Shown: positions 15,920 to 23,093 of the stretch, piece after piece | Numbering within the stretch: the first letter of the stretch is position 1 | Layout: the number at the start of each line of letters is the position of its first letter | Assembly: GCA_013289875.1 (NCBI GenBank) | Contig: JABCZC010000041.1 | Coordinates: 1-38,423, forward strand | Direction of reading: 5' to 3' | DNA: 38,423 nucleotides | Source of the DNA: Acidobacteriota bacterium | GTDB lineage: Bacteria > Acidobacteriota > Terriglobia > Terriglobales > Acidobacteriaceae | Position numbers and translations under genes: made by a program | The notes under the pieces: model-generated | Database searches by the model: none | What the model was told of the DNA's origin: nothing | The model's input: the letters and a program-made list of their open reading frames with translations, nothing else

Positions 15920-16459
15920 CTACTTGACCCACGCCCGCAACCGCGGAATCCATGGGCGAACATTCCTGCAATACTCTTCATAGTCTGCGCCGAACTTCCT
16001 GCGCAGCGTTGGCTGTTCATAAAGCATCACAAACAGAGCCACTCCCAGCACCGCCGCGCACGCAATTGCGATCACAACCATGTTGGCCCGTCCGAAGATC
16101 ACCCACAGCCCAGCCCAGCCCACGAAGAACCCAAGATACATGGGGTTGCGCACATATCGATAGGGCCCCACCACCACTAGCCTCTGCGGAGGAGCCATCG
16201 GCGCCGGCGTCCCGTGCCCCGTCTGCCCAAAGTCCCAGATACACCGCAGTGCCACTGCAAATCCCAGCACCGAAGGCACCGCCGCCAGCCACCGCCATCG
16301 CGCCGCACCCGCCGTATCCACTTGAAAGCCCAGCCACGGCGGCAGCAACCAGAACCACAGCGCAAGAAACGCCGCACCAACTACCAGCGACGCGATCGTC
16401 GTCCCCCAATGCACGCCGCTGTCCGGATCTCCCAGAACTCCCGTGTGTCCACTCGTCAT
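15920..16459 (-). CDS. Isoprenylcysteine carboxyl methyltransferase (ICMT/PEMT-like) family membrane protein
   Basis: About 179 residues from ATG at 16459; a TTG at 16522 is the only earlier alternative. Several membrane helices (TIASLVVGAAFLALWFWLLP and WVIFGRANMVVIAIACAAVL) are followed by the family signature GPYRYVRNPMYLGF near residues 105-118 and a C-terminal YEQPTLRRKFGADYEEYCRN. The G-P-[YF]-x-x-x-R-N-P-M-Y motif and E-x-x-L-x-x-x-F-G-x-x-Y-x-x-Y form the SAM and substrate site of ICMT/PEMT-type methyltransferases. Bacterial members methylate lipids or small molecules; the substrate here is unknown. A 20-nt motif shared with the neighbouring gene's upstream region sits 24 bp before the start. 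Confidence 0.9.
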   Translation of the reverse strand: MTSGHTGVLGDPDSGVHWGTTIASLVVGAAFLALWFWLLPPWLGFQVDTAGAARWRWLAAVPSVLGFAVALRCIWDFGQTGHGTPAPMAPPQRLVVVGPYRYVRNPMYLGFFVGWAGLWVIFGRANMVVIAIACAAVLGVALFVMLYEQPTLRRKFGADYEEYCRNVRPWIPRLRAWVK

Positions 16460-16482
16460 CGGCGCCTCCACATAAGCGCTTA

Positions 16483-16502
16483 CTGACACCGAAGTATGCG
16501 CC
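16483..16502 (-). promoter_or_regulatory. Copy A of a 20-nt motif shared by two upstream regions
   Basis: On the plus strand this copy reads ctgacaccgaagtatgcgcc. It matches 19 of 20 positions with the copy at 18728-18747. Both copies lie in the same orientation upstream of minus-strand start codons, here 24 bp before the methyltransferase ATG. A shared promoter element or regulator site is plausible; a remnant of duplication cannot be excluded. Confidence 0.45.
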
Positions 16503-16609
16503 TGCGTTCGAATCCAGCGCAATCGAACGCCTCTTTTGCTGTTTCGTATGGTATGAAGATGTTTTGCGGCGCCCTCAAGCGGCCCACTGAAAGAAGCAGC
16601 ACTTGAGAA

Positions 16610-18655
16610 TCAGGGGTGATTATAAGCAAGGTTGTCGAACCGCAGCTCCTGCCCGTTCGCAAGGGTAAGGATCACTTTGGAGCTTGCATCATGCCAGCCC
16701 GTTCTTACGCGGCGTAGCTCCCTGGCCTTGATCGTGTAGGACACTTCGCGAGTCTCGGACGAGTCAATCGTCAGGGTCGCGTCACGATCGCCTCCGTTGT
16801 ACACATCCACGCCTGCAAAGATACGCGGCGCATAAAAGCTGAATTCGGCCTGCTTGGCTTTTGTATCGGACAGCACAAGCGTAAAGGTACCGAACTTTCC
16901 CGACGGTGTGCCGATCTCCCACTCTCCATGGCCCCAGTCAACAACGCCCGAAGGATACTGGCCAATCAAAAGCGTTCCGGCAGGGAATTGCGGATCGTCG
17001 AAGGTAATGAACGAAGGCGGCGACTGATCGCTCTTTCCCTGAATGTCTACATCCCGGGAACTGGTGTGGCGAATCGAAAGCGTGCGCGTCTTCTCGTCAA
17101 AGGTGTACCCCTCACTCTGCACGTCATCACGACGAGCAACAGCTCTTCCTCCGACACTTACCGAGTTGGGAACAAAATTCAAACGCAGCACATCGGTGGA
17201 TTCCGCATCGAAAGTCGAATACGTAACACTGCCGGTGCCATATGCAATCTTTGTAACAACAGAGATCGATCCGAGCAGATGCGACTCATCCGCCGGAGCC
17301 CATTCGGGCACGGCCCAGAAGGCATCCATCATCCTTCGAGGTCCATCCGCGAATTCATCGGTAAACCACCACTGATTGCTGAACGGAGCGTGGGCCGCGC
17401 CGGAGAGCCCTTGAAAATATGTGACCCAGTTATAAGTTCGGTAAGCCGCCTGCTTGTAATCCACGTCTCCGGTCTTTGCGTAGTAGAAGGCTTCGACGGC
17501 GGCAAGCCTCGCGCTGTGGCTGTCGCAACACTGGTTCGGCAGGTTGCAACAGAATTCCTTTCCATTTCCCTGTTCGGTTGTGACGGTTGCGCCGTGCACA
17601 ATATATTTTGGCCACTTCGGCGTGGTCTTCACCCATTCAATCAACTGCCGCGCATGCTCTCGCCACTCGGCATCCTTTTCGGGATGCAACAGGATATAGC
17701 GCGCAAACTCCAGCGGAATCACCTGGTTCATGTTGTCCATGCTGCCCTGGACATCTTCGAAATAGCCGACCCACACGTTGTTGCGCATCGGATACTTCAT
17801 CAGCCACACCCATGCGCCTTCGCGAACCCTCTTATACGAAGCCGTATCTCCTTGCTCGAGGCGAATCAACTCGTCCAGCAACATGATTGGCTCGACGACG
17901 TTTGCGGAATAGGGAAACATCCCTTTTCCGTCCTTCAGACTGCCATCACGCGCATGACATCGATACGGCCACGGCGAATTCTTTTCATCGCCGGCCTTGA
18001 AATTCCTGACCAGCGCTTCAGCGCAGTGAATCGCGGCGCGCAGGTACTTCGTGTTCCCCGTCATTTCATACAGCCGGAGATACGCATAGCCATCCTCCCC
18101 AACTACATGGGGCTCGACAAAATCCTCTCCATGCCGGCTCCAGCCCGTGTAGCGCGCGCTGCCCGGATTCGCCGATGGATAAGGCACCTGCGACCAGGCA
18201 TAGCCTTTTGGAGTCGTGCCATTTTCCAACTCGTAATCGACGAAGTTTTCGAGGAACTCGAGCGTGTGCGGGTCACCCGTATAGGGATAAAGGCGTTCGA
18301 TAAAACCCTGCATCATCGCGCGTAGATAGCCCGTGGAATTGACCCAGCTCCGATCCGGAATCAATTCAAAGGTCGTGCGGTCAAAGTCGAAACAGCAGTA
18401 GTAATAAGGCAGCCGCTGGCGATTGTATTGGTCCCATATGATCGTCCATTGCGAAAGAAAATATGCCGAGTAGGAGTACCCGATGTTATCCGGCATCGGC
18501 CACGGCAGCAGCTTCCCTTCGCTGTCCAATGCCACCGGCCGTCCGGCAATGGATGACTCGTCTACCGTCGAGATGACTGGAAAGGACTGCTGTCCTGCAA
18601 CCAGCGGCGAGCTCAGAAAGATCGCGATCAGTGCTAGTCCGGCAGGTCTCTTCAA
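16610..18655 (-). CDS. Large secreted helical-barrel protein, probably carbohydrate-active
   Basis: A 681-residue secreted protein with signal peptide MKRPAGLALIAIFLSSPLVAG. Residues about 50-480 show repeating helix pairs of an (alpha/alpha) six-hairpin barrel: STGYLRAMMQGFIERLYPYT, EDGYAYLRLYEMTGNTKYLR and HSARLAAVEAFYYAKTGDVD. Aromatic and acidic residues are frequent in the connecting loops. About 200 residues of beta-rich sequence at the C-terminus (DATLTIDSSETREVSYTIKA) look like a jelly-roll carbohydrate-binding module. The fold is common in glycoside hydrolases and polysaccharide lyases, but no specific family or catalytic pair is recognised. Cys pairs (YYYCCFD, EFCCNLPNQCC) are unusual. 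An exported glycan-degrading enzyme is the best guess. Confidence 0.82.
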   Translation of the reverse strand: MKRPAGLALIAIFLSSPLVAGQQSFPVISTVDESSIAGRPVALDSEGKLLPWPMPDNIGYSYSAYFLSQWTIIWDQYNRQRLPYYYCCFDFDRTTFELIPDRSWVNSTGYLRAMMQGFIERLYPYTGDPHTLEFLENFVDYELENGTTPKGYAWSQVPYPSANPGSARYTGWSRHGEDFVEPHVVGEDGYAYLRLYEMTGNTKYLRAAIHCAEALVRNFKAGDEKNSPWPYRCHARDGSLKDGKGMFPYSANVVEPIMLLDELIRLEQGDTASYKRVREGAWVWLMKYPMRNNVWVGYFEDVQGSMDNMNQVIPLEFARYILLHPEKDAEWREHARQLIEWVKTTPKWPKYIVHGATVTTEQGNGKEFCCNLPNQCCDSHSARLAAVEAFYYAKTGDVDYKQAAYRTYNWVTYFQGLSGAAHAPFSNQWWFTDEFADGPRRMMDAFWAVPEWAPADESHLLGSISVVTKIAYGTGSVTYSTFDAESTDVLRLNFVPNSVSVGGRAVARRDDVQSEGYTFDEKTRTLSIRHTSSRDVDIQGKSDQSPPSFITFDDPQFPAGTLLIGQYPSGVVDWGHGEWEIGTPSGKFGTFTLVLSDTKAKQAEFSFYAPRIFAGVDVYNGGDRDATLTIDSSETREVSYTIKARELRRVRTGWHDASSKVILTLANGQELRFDNLAYNHP

Positions 18656-18727
18656 TGCACGCCGCCATTTGGATCGCTCAGGACCCCCGCCTGTCCGTTC
18701 GTCACATGCATCCCCTCAAACCGTCTG

Positions 18728-18747
18728 CTGACACGGAAGTATGCGCC
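18728..18747 (-). promoter_or_regulatory. Copy B of a 20-nt motif shared by two upstream regions
   Basis: On the plus strand this copy reads ctgacacggaagtatgcgcc, one mismatch from the copy at 16483-16502. It is 73 bp before the start of the helical-barrel gene. Together the two copies suggest a common regulator or promoter type for these two minus-strand genes. Confidence 0.45.
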
Positions 18748-18810
18748 CATGCCCGAAACTGGCGCAAATGGCGGGTATCGGAGGTCTCACACCGCCATAA
18801 TAGTAGAGAC

Positions 18811-18846
18811 AAAAAAGACCCGGCCGCCATCGCAGCCGGGCTTTTT
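18811..18846 (-). terminator. Bidirectional intrinsic terminator
   Basis: An A-run, the stem arms cccggc and gccggg, a short loop, and a T-run form a textbook Rho-independent terminator that works on both strands. It starts 15 bp past the stop of the His/Gly-rich secreted protein gene at 18861 and so terminates it on the minus strand. It also insulates the downstream helical-barrel gene. Confidence 0.85.
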
Positions 18847-18860
18847 AAATTGCGCGAGAG

Positions 18861-19514
18861 CTAGCTGTGCGGGCTTTCACCATGGGGGGCAGCGGCATGA
18901 GGCGCGCCACCGTTGCCATGAGATTCGCCACCGTGCGGTGCTGAAGCATGAGACTCGCCGCCGCCGTTATGGGGCGCTGAGGCGTGCGGTGCTGAAGCAT
19001 GAGACTCGCCGCCGCCGTTATGGGGCGCTGAGGCGTGCGGTGCTGCTGCGTGGGGAGCGCTACCATGCGGTGCTTCCTCATGCGACGCGGCATGGGGCGC
19101 GTTGGTGGCATGCGCTGGTGCGGCATGGGACTCGCCTCGCGCCGGCTGAGCGTGGTATCCGCCATTGCCGTTGGCGTGCACTGTACCTCCTCCGCCGTAA
19201 CTTCCATGATTGGCGGCATAACCGCCATTGCCGTTATAGTGTCCTCCGCCGCCGCTGACGAAGCGATGGCTGCCCCAGCCGTGGCCGTAGCCCCAGCCGG
19301 CCCATGGACCCATGCCCAGGAAGATGCCGTTATAGAAATAGCCCGGCCCGTAAAAGCCAACCGGCGCGCAGGCGTACGGCGAGTAGTCGTAATAACCGTA
19401 GGAACAGGTAGGTTGAATACCAACGATCACTTGCACTTGCGCGTTGGCCGTTGACGTCATGTTCAGCGGTGAAAGGAGTGCTGTAGCAAAGAGAAGAGCT
19501 TTGAGTCCGCGCAT
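18861..19514 (-). CDS. Secreted Gly/His-rich repeat protein
   Basis: A 217-residue protein with signal peptide MRGLKALLFATALLSPLNMT and cleavage after TANA-Q. A Tyr/Gly/Trp-rich segment follows (YGYYDYSPYACAPVGFYGPG, GMGPWAGWGYGHGWGSHRF), then a long low-complexity tail of Gly, His, Ala, Ser and Pro built from units such as SAPHNGGGESHA. The first part resembles the YXWXGxW-type N-termini of acidobacterial secreted hypothetical proteins. About 30 histidines suggest possible metal binding; this is inference. GGGGGGTC precedes the ATG, and a terminator follows closely. A 51-bp tandem repeat lies within the gene. Confidence 0.82.
   Translation of the reverse strand: MRGLKALLFATALLSPLNMTSTANAQVQVIVGIQPTCSYGYYDYSPYACAPVGFYGPGYFYNGIFLGMGPWAGWGYGHGWGSHRFVSGGGGHYNGNGGYAANHGSYGGGGTVHANGNGGYHAQPARGESHAAPAHATNAPHAASHEEAPHGSAPHAAAPHASAPHNGGGESHASAPHASAPHNGGGESHASAPHGGESHGNGGAPHAAAPHGESPHS
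18933..19034 (-). repeat. 51-bp in-frame tandem repeat, two full copies plus a partial third
   Basis: Copies start at 18933 and 18984, and a third begins at 19035 and diverges after about a dozen bases. The period is exactly 51 bp (17 codons), so copy-number changes would keep the frame. It encodes the His/Gly/Ser-rich unit of the secreted protein and is likely to vary in length between strains. Confidence 0.85.
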
Positions 19515-19704
19515 CTGTGACCCCCCTTAAGGTGTCTGCGGTACCTGGAATTGCGTTGGGAAGATGGTGTCTTGCCCGGTGATCGCTCATTCTCAGGCTT
19601 TAAGGCTTATAAGGCGGGAGTAGCGCTAAATGATTGGATGATACTTGTCGGAAGGGGTTGCCCAGCTGTCAGGAATAGGATGTGCGCCTTTCGCTTCATA
19701 TAAT

Positions 19705-19740
19705 TTGTCATCCCGAGCGAAGCGCAGACCGGGGTCCCCA
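19705..19740 (+). repeat. Dispersed intergenic repeat, copy 1 (divergent)
   Basis: Begins ttgtcatcccgagcgaagcg and then departs from the other copies. The first half is shared with the copies at 19792 and 20657. Elements of this type are frequent between genes in Acidobacteria, in my memory; their function is unknown. Confidence 0.65.
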
Positions 19741-19791
19741 AAGCGCTGTTGTTGGCGCGATGGGGTGGGAGCGGAGTCGCTTAACTAACCT

Positions 19792-19827
19792 TTGTCATCC
19801 CGAGCGGAGCGAAGTCGAGGGATCTGC
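19792..19827 (+). repeat. Dispersed intergenic repeat, copy 2
   Basis: Contains catcccgagcggagcgaagt followed by cgagggatctgc. Apart from one short insertion it is almost identical to the copy at 20657-20696, and it has the same orientation. Confidence 0.75.
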
Positions 19828-19973
19828 TTTTATTCAACCACAAGGCCTTGGTGTGGTCACGGATCACTCCCCGAAGCCCCCCGATCTACGAACCCCGTGC
19901 GAAAGCGCCCGTAAGGGCGAGTTCCGTTATCATCTACGGGTTATCAATTTAGAAAGAAGGTAACGAGAGCGGA

Positions 19974-20594
19974 ATGCCCTCCAGTCATCTTCAGCAGCAC
20001 ATCATTTCCGCCGACGAGGCAATGCGGCGGCTTATCGAGGGTAACAACAGATTCCTTGAGGGGAGCGCCCGTTTTCCAACCGTCTGCAAGGAGACTCTTG
20101 CCGACCTGGCGAGAGGCCAACAACCGTTCGCGACCATTCTCGGCTGTAGCGATTCGCGCGTACCACCCGAATTGATTTTCGATGCTGATTTCGGCGAACT
20201 GTTCATCATTCGAGTTGCGGGAAACGTGATTTCACCTGAGGTCATGGGCAGCATGCAATATGCGGGCGCCCACCTGCACACGCCGCTTTTCGTGGTTCTG
20301 GGCCATGAGGGATGCGGTGCGGTGAAAGCGGCGATGGATAGCAAGCTGGATTCAGTCGAGCACCAGTCACGCATTCAGATACTTGTGAACAATATTCTTC
20401 CCGGCCTTCCCGAATTTGATTCGCAGGCTGCACCACAGGAGCGCCTTGCACAAGCCGTCGAAGCCAACGTGAGATGGTCGATGCACCAATTGCTCGAAAC
20501 CCCGGAGGGGAAGAGAGCAGTCGAGGAAGAACGCGCGAAGCTGGCGGGCGCCGTCTATGAGATCGCATCTGGCCGCGTGAGATTCCTGCAATGA
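19974..20594 (+). CDS. Beta-class carbonic anhydrase
   Basis: A 206-residue protein with all beta-carbonic anhydrase signatures. CSDSRVPPE gives zinc ligand Cys58 and the Asp60-Arg62 dyad. VLGHEGCGAVKAA gives zinc ligands His111 and Cys114, and FIIRVAGNVISPEV lies between them. It catalyses reversible hydration of CO2 to bicarbonate in the cytoplasm. The length is typical of the group and no signal peptide is seen. The gene stands alone between two dispersed repeats, convergent with the reverse transcriptase gene. An annotation as can or cynT would be premature. Confidence 0.95.
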   Translation: MPSSHLQQHIISADEAMRRLIEGNNRFLEGSARFPTVCKETLADLARGQQPFATILGCSDSRVPPELIFDADFGELFIIRVAGNVISPEVMGSMQYAGAHLHTPLFVVLGHEGCGAVKAAMDSKLDSVEHQSRIQILVNNILPGLPEFDSQAAPQERLAQAVEANVRWSMHQLLETPEGKRAVEEERAKLAGAVYEIASGRVRFLQ

Positions 20595-20656
20595 ACTCCT
20601 GATTCGCACTGGGGCAGGAGCAGAGTCGAGGAATCTGCCGTCCGCCTTGACTGATA

Positions 20657-20696
20657 TTGTCATCCCGAGCGGAGCGTAGCGAAGTCGAGGGACCTG
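20657..20696 (+). repeat. Dispersed intergenic repeat, copy 3
   Basis: Reads ttgtcatcccgagcggagcg, then tagcgaagtcgagggacctg. It has a 4-bp insertion (tagc) relative to copy 2. A weaker partial match (gcagagtcgaggaatctgcc) lies just upstream at about 20620-20639. It sits between the carbonic anhydrase and reverse transcriptase genes. Confidence 0.75.
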
Positions 20697-20753
20697 TTTT
20701 TTGCCGTGAATCGCCGGCTGTCACATCCGGATTTTCGGACGTGGGTCGGTCCG

Positions 20754-20767
20754 CCGAGATTTCTCGG
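20754..20767 (-). terminator. Short hairpin just past the reverse transcriptase stop
   Basis: Arms CCGAG and CTCGG with a 4-nt loop lie 11 bp beyond the stop of the reverse transcriptase gene. A smaller one (TCCG/CGGA) lies a little further on, near 20727. Neither has a T-tract, so termination is only possible. Confidence 0.35.
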
Positions 20768-20778
20768 GAAACAAACGA

Positions 20779-22908
20779 TCAGAGACGGCTATCTAGCAAC
20801 GCTATGATTTCGCGATAGGCTGCCGCGAGCTCCCGAGCCATGTCATTGCGCTCCTTCGGCTTGAGATACTTGGTCTGTTTAGCTGTCTTCTTTTCATAAG
20901 GATGATTGGTGGGAAGTCGATTGCGTCTAGCGTGTGCTACACGGAACGGCGTCGCGATAGCCGGGTAAGTTGTTGCAAATGCCTTGTTAGGATCCAGTAA
21001 AACACCGTAATCGATCAACTCCCCAAAGTTGTTCATCACTGAGGACGCACCGGGCAGACCAAGACGGCCAAGATGGCCTTGCATCACCTTAAACAGCGCG
21101 TCATTGAAGGAGTCTTGCCAGGATAGCCACTCCGATGGGTCGGACGCGTACTTCGCGTCTGCGGAAAGGAGCATCGACAGAGCGTGCGCGTATTCTGAGC
21201 CAAACACATTTCGCCATTTGCGCCAATAATCAATCTCAAATCGATCTCTTAAAATGTCCCCAATCTGGTCAAACTTTTCGGCCGTCCCCGGAGGTAGCAA
21301 TCCGATGCCTTGGAAAGCATTCCGAACCTGTGGTGCGAGTTGGTTCGGACGCACTCCAAAGGATCGATGCGTCAGATTTCTTTCTAGAAGTCTTGTAACT
21401 ATAACGAGCCCAGGTTCCGCTTGGGGCTGGCGTAATAGCTTGCCGATCACTCCTTGGCGCCGAAATTCACGCTCATCAAGGAACGGAATCACGAGTGACT
21501 GCAGATATGTGTCGCTGGCACGAACTCGGCTCGTCATAGATGATCGAGAATAGAAACCTGCACGAGCACTAGCCGCAGCGAATGTGAGCAGCCCCCATTC
21601 CAAGGTCATCGATCGACCCTTCTTCTTGCTTTGCTTCTTGAAAAGCCCCATCAGCCATTTGAGGTCGCGCGGCTTTCCGATAGAAGCCGCCAACTGCCAA
21701 AGTTCCCCTTCGACGTAGTCGTAAAGAACCCCCTCCCTCAACATCCCGCGGACGCGGTCCATGATGAAGGTCGAATGAGAATAGTTCGAAAGATACGCCA
21801 TGAAGGCGTCAATGTGTTCTGGGTGGCGGGGCAGAAGATCTAAGGTCCGTCTCAAGAGCTTGTTCGTAGGCGAGGCTCGATAGAGCACATAGCGAAGGCG
21901 CGTCTTATCCACAACCTTGAGCGGTTTGCCGCTGAGCGCCTCCCGCATAATTCTCTCGGCATCGAATGCGTCCAATTCAGGTTCATCATCGCCTCGGCTC
22001 GCAGATTCGACGATGCTCGGAAGCGTCCCAAGCGCATCTTCAAGAGATTTCGCCCGTTTAACGATGAACTTTGAACTTTGTGGTATCAGGCTCCATTTGC
22101 GGCATGCTAGTTCGAGCGCGATTGCAGCCCGGCGAGCGTCTTTCTCCGTTTTGGCGAGCACACGGATATCATCCACGTACCTGATGTATTTGACATGTTC
22201 GCTCTTCATGACTTCATCGACCGGCAGCATAAACACCTCCGCGAGAAAGTCTGATGCAATCGGTCCTTGAGGGATTCCGTGTTCGACCTGAACACCCGCC
22301 TTTCCGGCACTCCAAACGCAAAGCCATTGGTTTATGCGCGACCACGTCTCAGGACTTCCGCCTCGAGGTGCAATGATGCTTCGCAGGGCGCGGTGCGAAA
22401 TGGTTTCGTAAAAGGCAGCCAAGTCGAAATGGGCAATCCATGTATGGCCGGCGTCTAAGTGGGATTGCAACCGTCGCTGAAATGCCTGGTATGAATTCCG
22501 CCAGTCTTGAAGGAAGAAGATGGAGTTGGCGCGGCGTTCTAAACAGTTACTAAAGACCTGTTTCAGTTCGACCTTGCGTCTTCTTTCTCGAACGTGGAGG
22601 GCCACTCTATTCGCGATTGCCTGAAGAACGATCTGATCTTCTATGGCCAGAAGCGTGATTGGGCGCAGCAATCCCGATGATTTGGGGAGGTGGATGCGCA
22701 TTGGCGGAGTCGCGTGCCAATTTCCACTCAACCTGTCGTGCAAAAGATTGATATTTTCGCTAAGGCCGAGTTCATATCCACCATAAAGGTGGCGAAAGAA
22801 CCGCTTGTGCTGAAGATTTCGACCGGTAACGATCCGACGCCATGCAAGTTCCAGATTTCGCTTTGAGATCAGGGAAGCCAGTTCCATTAAAGGGACCCCC
22901 CACGTCAT
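20779..22908 (-). CDS. Reverse transcriptase of the uncharacterised/defence-associated type with long helical C-terminus
   Basis: A 709-residue protein. The N-terminal 285 residues form an RT domain: RPITLLAIEDQIVLQAIANR (about 82-101), motif A FDLAAFYE with Asp162, motif B-like GIPQGPIASDFLAE (211-224), and the catalytic box YIRYVDDIRV with Tyr244-Val-Asp246-Asp247. No maturase, endonuclease or integrase domain is seen, so it is not a typical group II intron or retroelement RT. The remaining 420 residues are alpha-helical with no recognised domain, as in several 'unknown group' and abortive-infection RTs that stop phage. Specific group membership is not claimed. Starts at 22908 or ATG 22887 are both possible; the latter has GGGGGG upstream. 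The gene is solitary, looks less GC-rich than its neighbours, and is preceded by a structured leader. Confidence 0.9.
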   Translation of the reverse strand: MTWGVPLMELASLISKRNLELAWRRIVTGRNLQHKRFFRHLYGGYELGLSENINLLHDRLSGNWHATPPMRIHLPKSSGLLRPITLLAIEDQIVLQAIANRVALHVRERRRKVELKQVFSNCLERRANSIFFLQDWRNSYQAFQRRLQSHLDAGHTWIAHFDLAAFYETISHRALRSIIAPRGGSPETWSRINQWLCVWSAGKAGVQVEHGIPQGPIASDFLAEVFMLPVDEVMKSEHVKYIRYVDDIRVLAKTEKDARRAAIALELACRKWSLIPQSSKFIVKRAKSLEDALGTLPSIVESASRGDDEPELDAFDAERIMREALSGKPLKVVDKTRLRYVLYRASPTNKLLRRTLDLLPRHPEHIDAFMAYLSNYSHSTFIMDRVRGMLREGVLYDYVEGELWQLAASIGKPRDLKWLMGLFKKQSKKKGRSMTLEWGLLTFAAASARAGFYSRSSMTSRVRASDTYLQSLVIPFLDEREFRRQGVIGKLLRQPQAEPGLVIVTRLLERNLTHRSFGVRPNQLAPQVRNAFQGIGLLPPGTAEKFDQIGDILRDRFEIDYWRKWRNVFGSEYAHALSMLLSADAKYASDPSEWLSWQDSFNDALFKVMQGHLGRLGLPGASSVMNNFGELIDYGVLLDPNKAFATTYPAIATPFRVAHARRNRLPTNHPYEKKTAKQTKYLKPKERNDMARELAAAYREIIALLDSRL

Positions 22909-23093
22909 AGTGCCGCAAGAGGATTCTAAGCGGAATCTCCGTTAAAGCAGACCTCCTTTTTTAATTTATGCAGCTAAGATCCCTATTACGCCCGCATGAC
23001 AGGCAGCTCGGAATTGACCAACTGCCTTTCACTTAAAATTGGGATGTGTCGTTTTGAACAACACACCCTGAGCGCCATATATCGCAAGTAGGG
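22909..23093 (-). other. Structured 5' leader of the reverse transcriptase gene (candidate ncRNA region)
   Basis: A gap of 185 bp between the SRPBCC stop and the reverse transcriptase start, with no ORF. Hairpin 1 spans 23041-23068 (arms GTGTCGTT/AACAACAC, one mismatch, closed by GGG/CCC). Hairpin 2 spans 22997-23031 (arms AGGCAG/CTGCCT extended by three pairs past one mismatch). On the minus strand a perfect AGGAGGT lies at 22957-22951, about 42 nt upstream of the annotated ATG and with no usual start codon at normal spacing. Some antiphage RTs use an adjacent ncRNA, which makes this region interesting. Hairpin 1, followed by CCCAATTTT, could instead terminate the SRPBCC transcript. Confidence 0.45.

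Larger units (their letters stand above)
19515..19973. other. Intergenic region with dispersed repeats upstream of the carbonic anhydrase gene
   Basis: A stretch of 459 bp without a credible gene. It holds the promoter of the His/Gly-rich gene (minus) and of the carbonic anhydrase gene (plus), and two dispersed-repeat copies (19705-19740, 19792-19827). It also holds a short hairpin with arms cgccc/gggcg and loop gtaa at 19906-19919. The plus-strand frame through the repeats reads CHPERSEVEGS, a typical spurious translation. Confidence 0.6.

Noticed and set aside
16928..18325. 465-codon plus-strand frame over the helical-barrel gene
   Set aside because: It is antisense to a signal-peptide-bearing gene; its composition is Arg/His-rich as in shadow frames.
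18933..19050. CRISPR-like repeat array
   Set aside because: The 51-bp units are adjacent without spacers and are in frame in a secreted protein.
19682..19963. A 93-codon open frame before the carbonic anhydrase gene
   Set aside because: It reads CHPERSADRGPQ and CHPERSEVEGS, the typical translation of dispersed repeat copies; it has no domain and its frame is set by the repeats.
20779..23093. Retron
   Set aside because: The RT is much longer than retron RTs, and no msr/msd-like inverted repeat pair or branching G could be identified in the leader.
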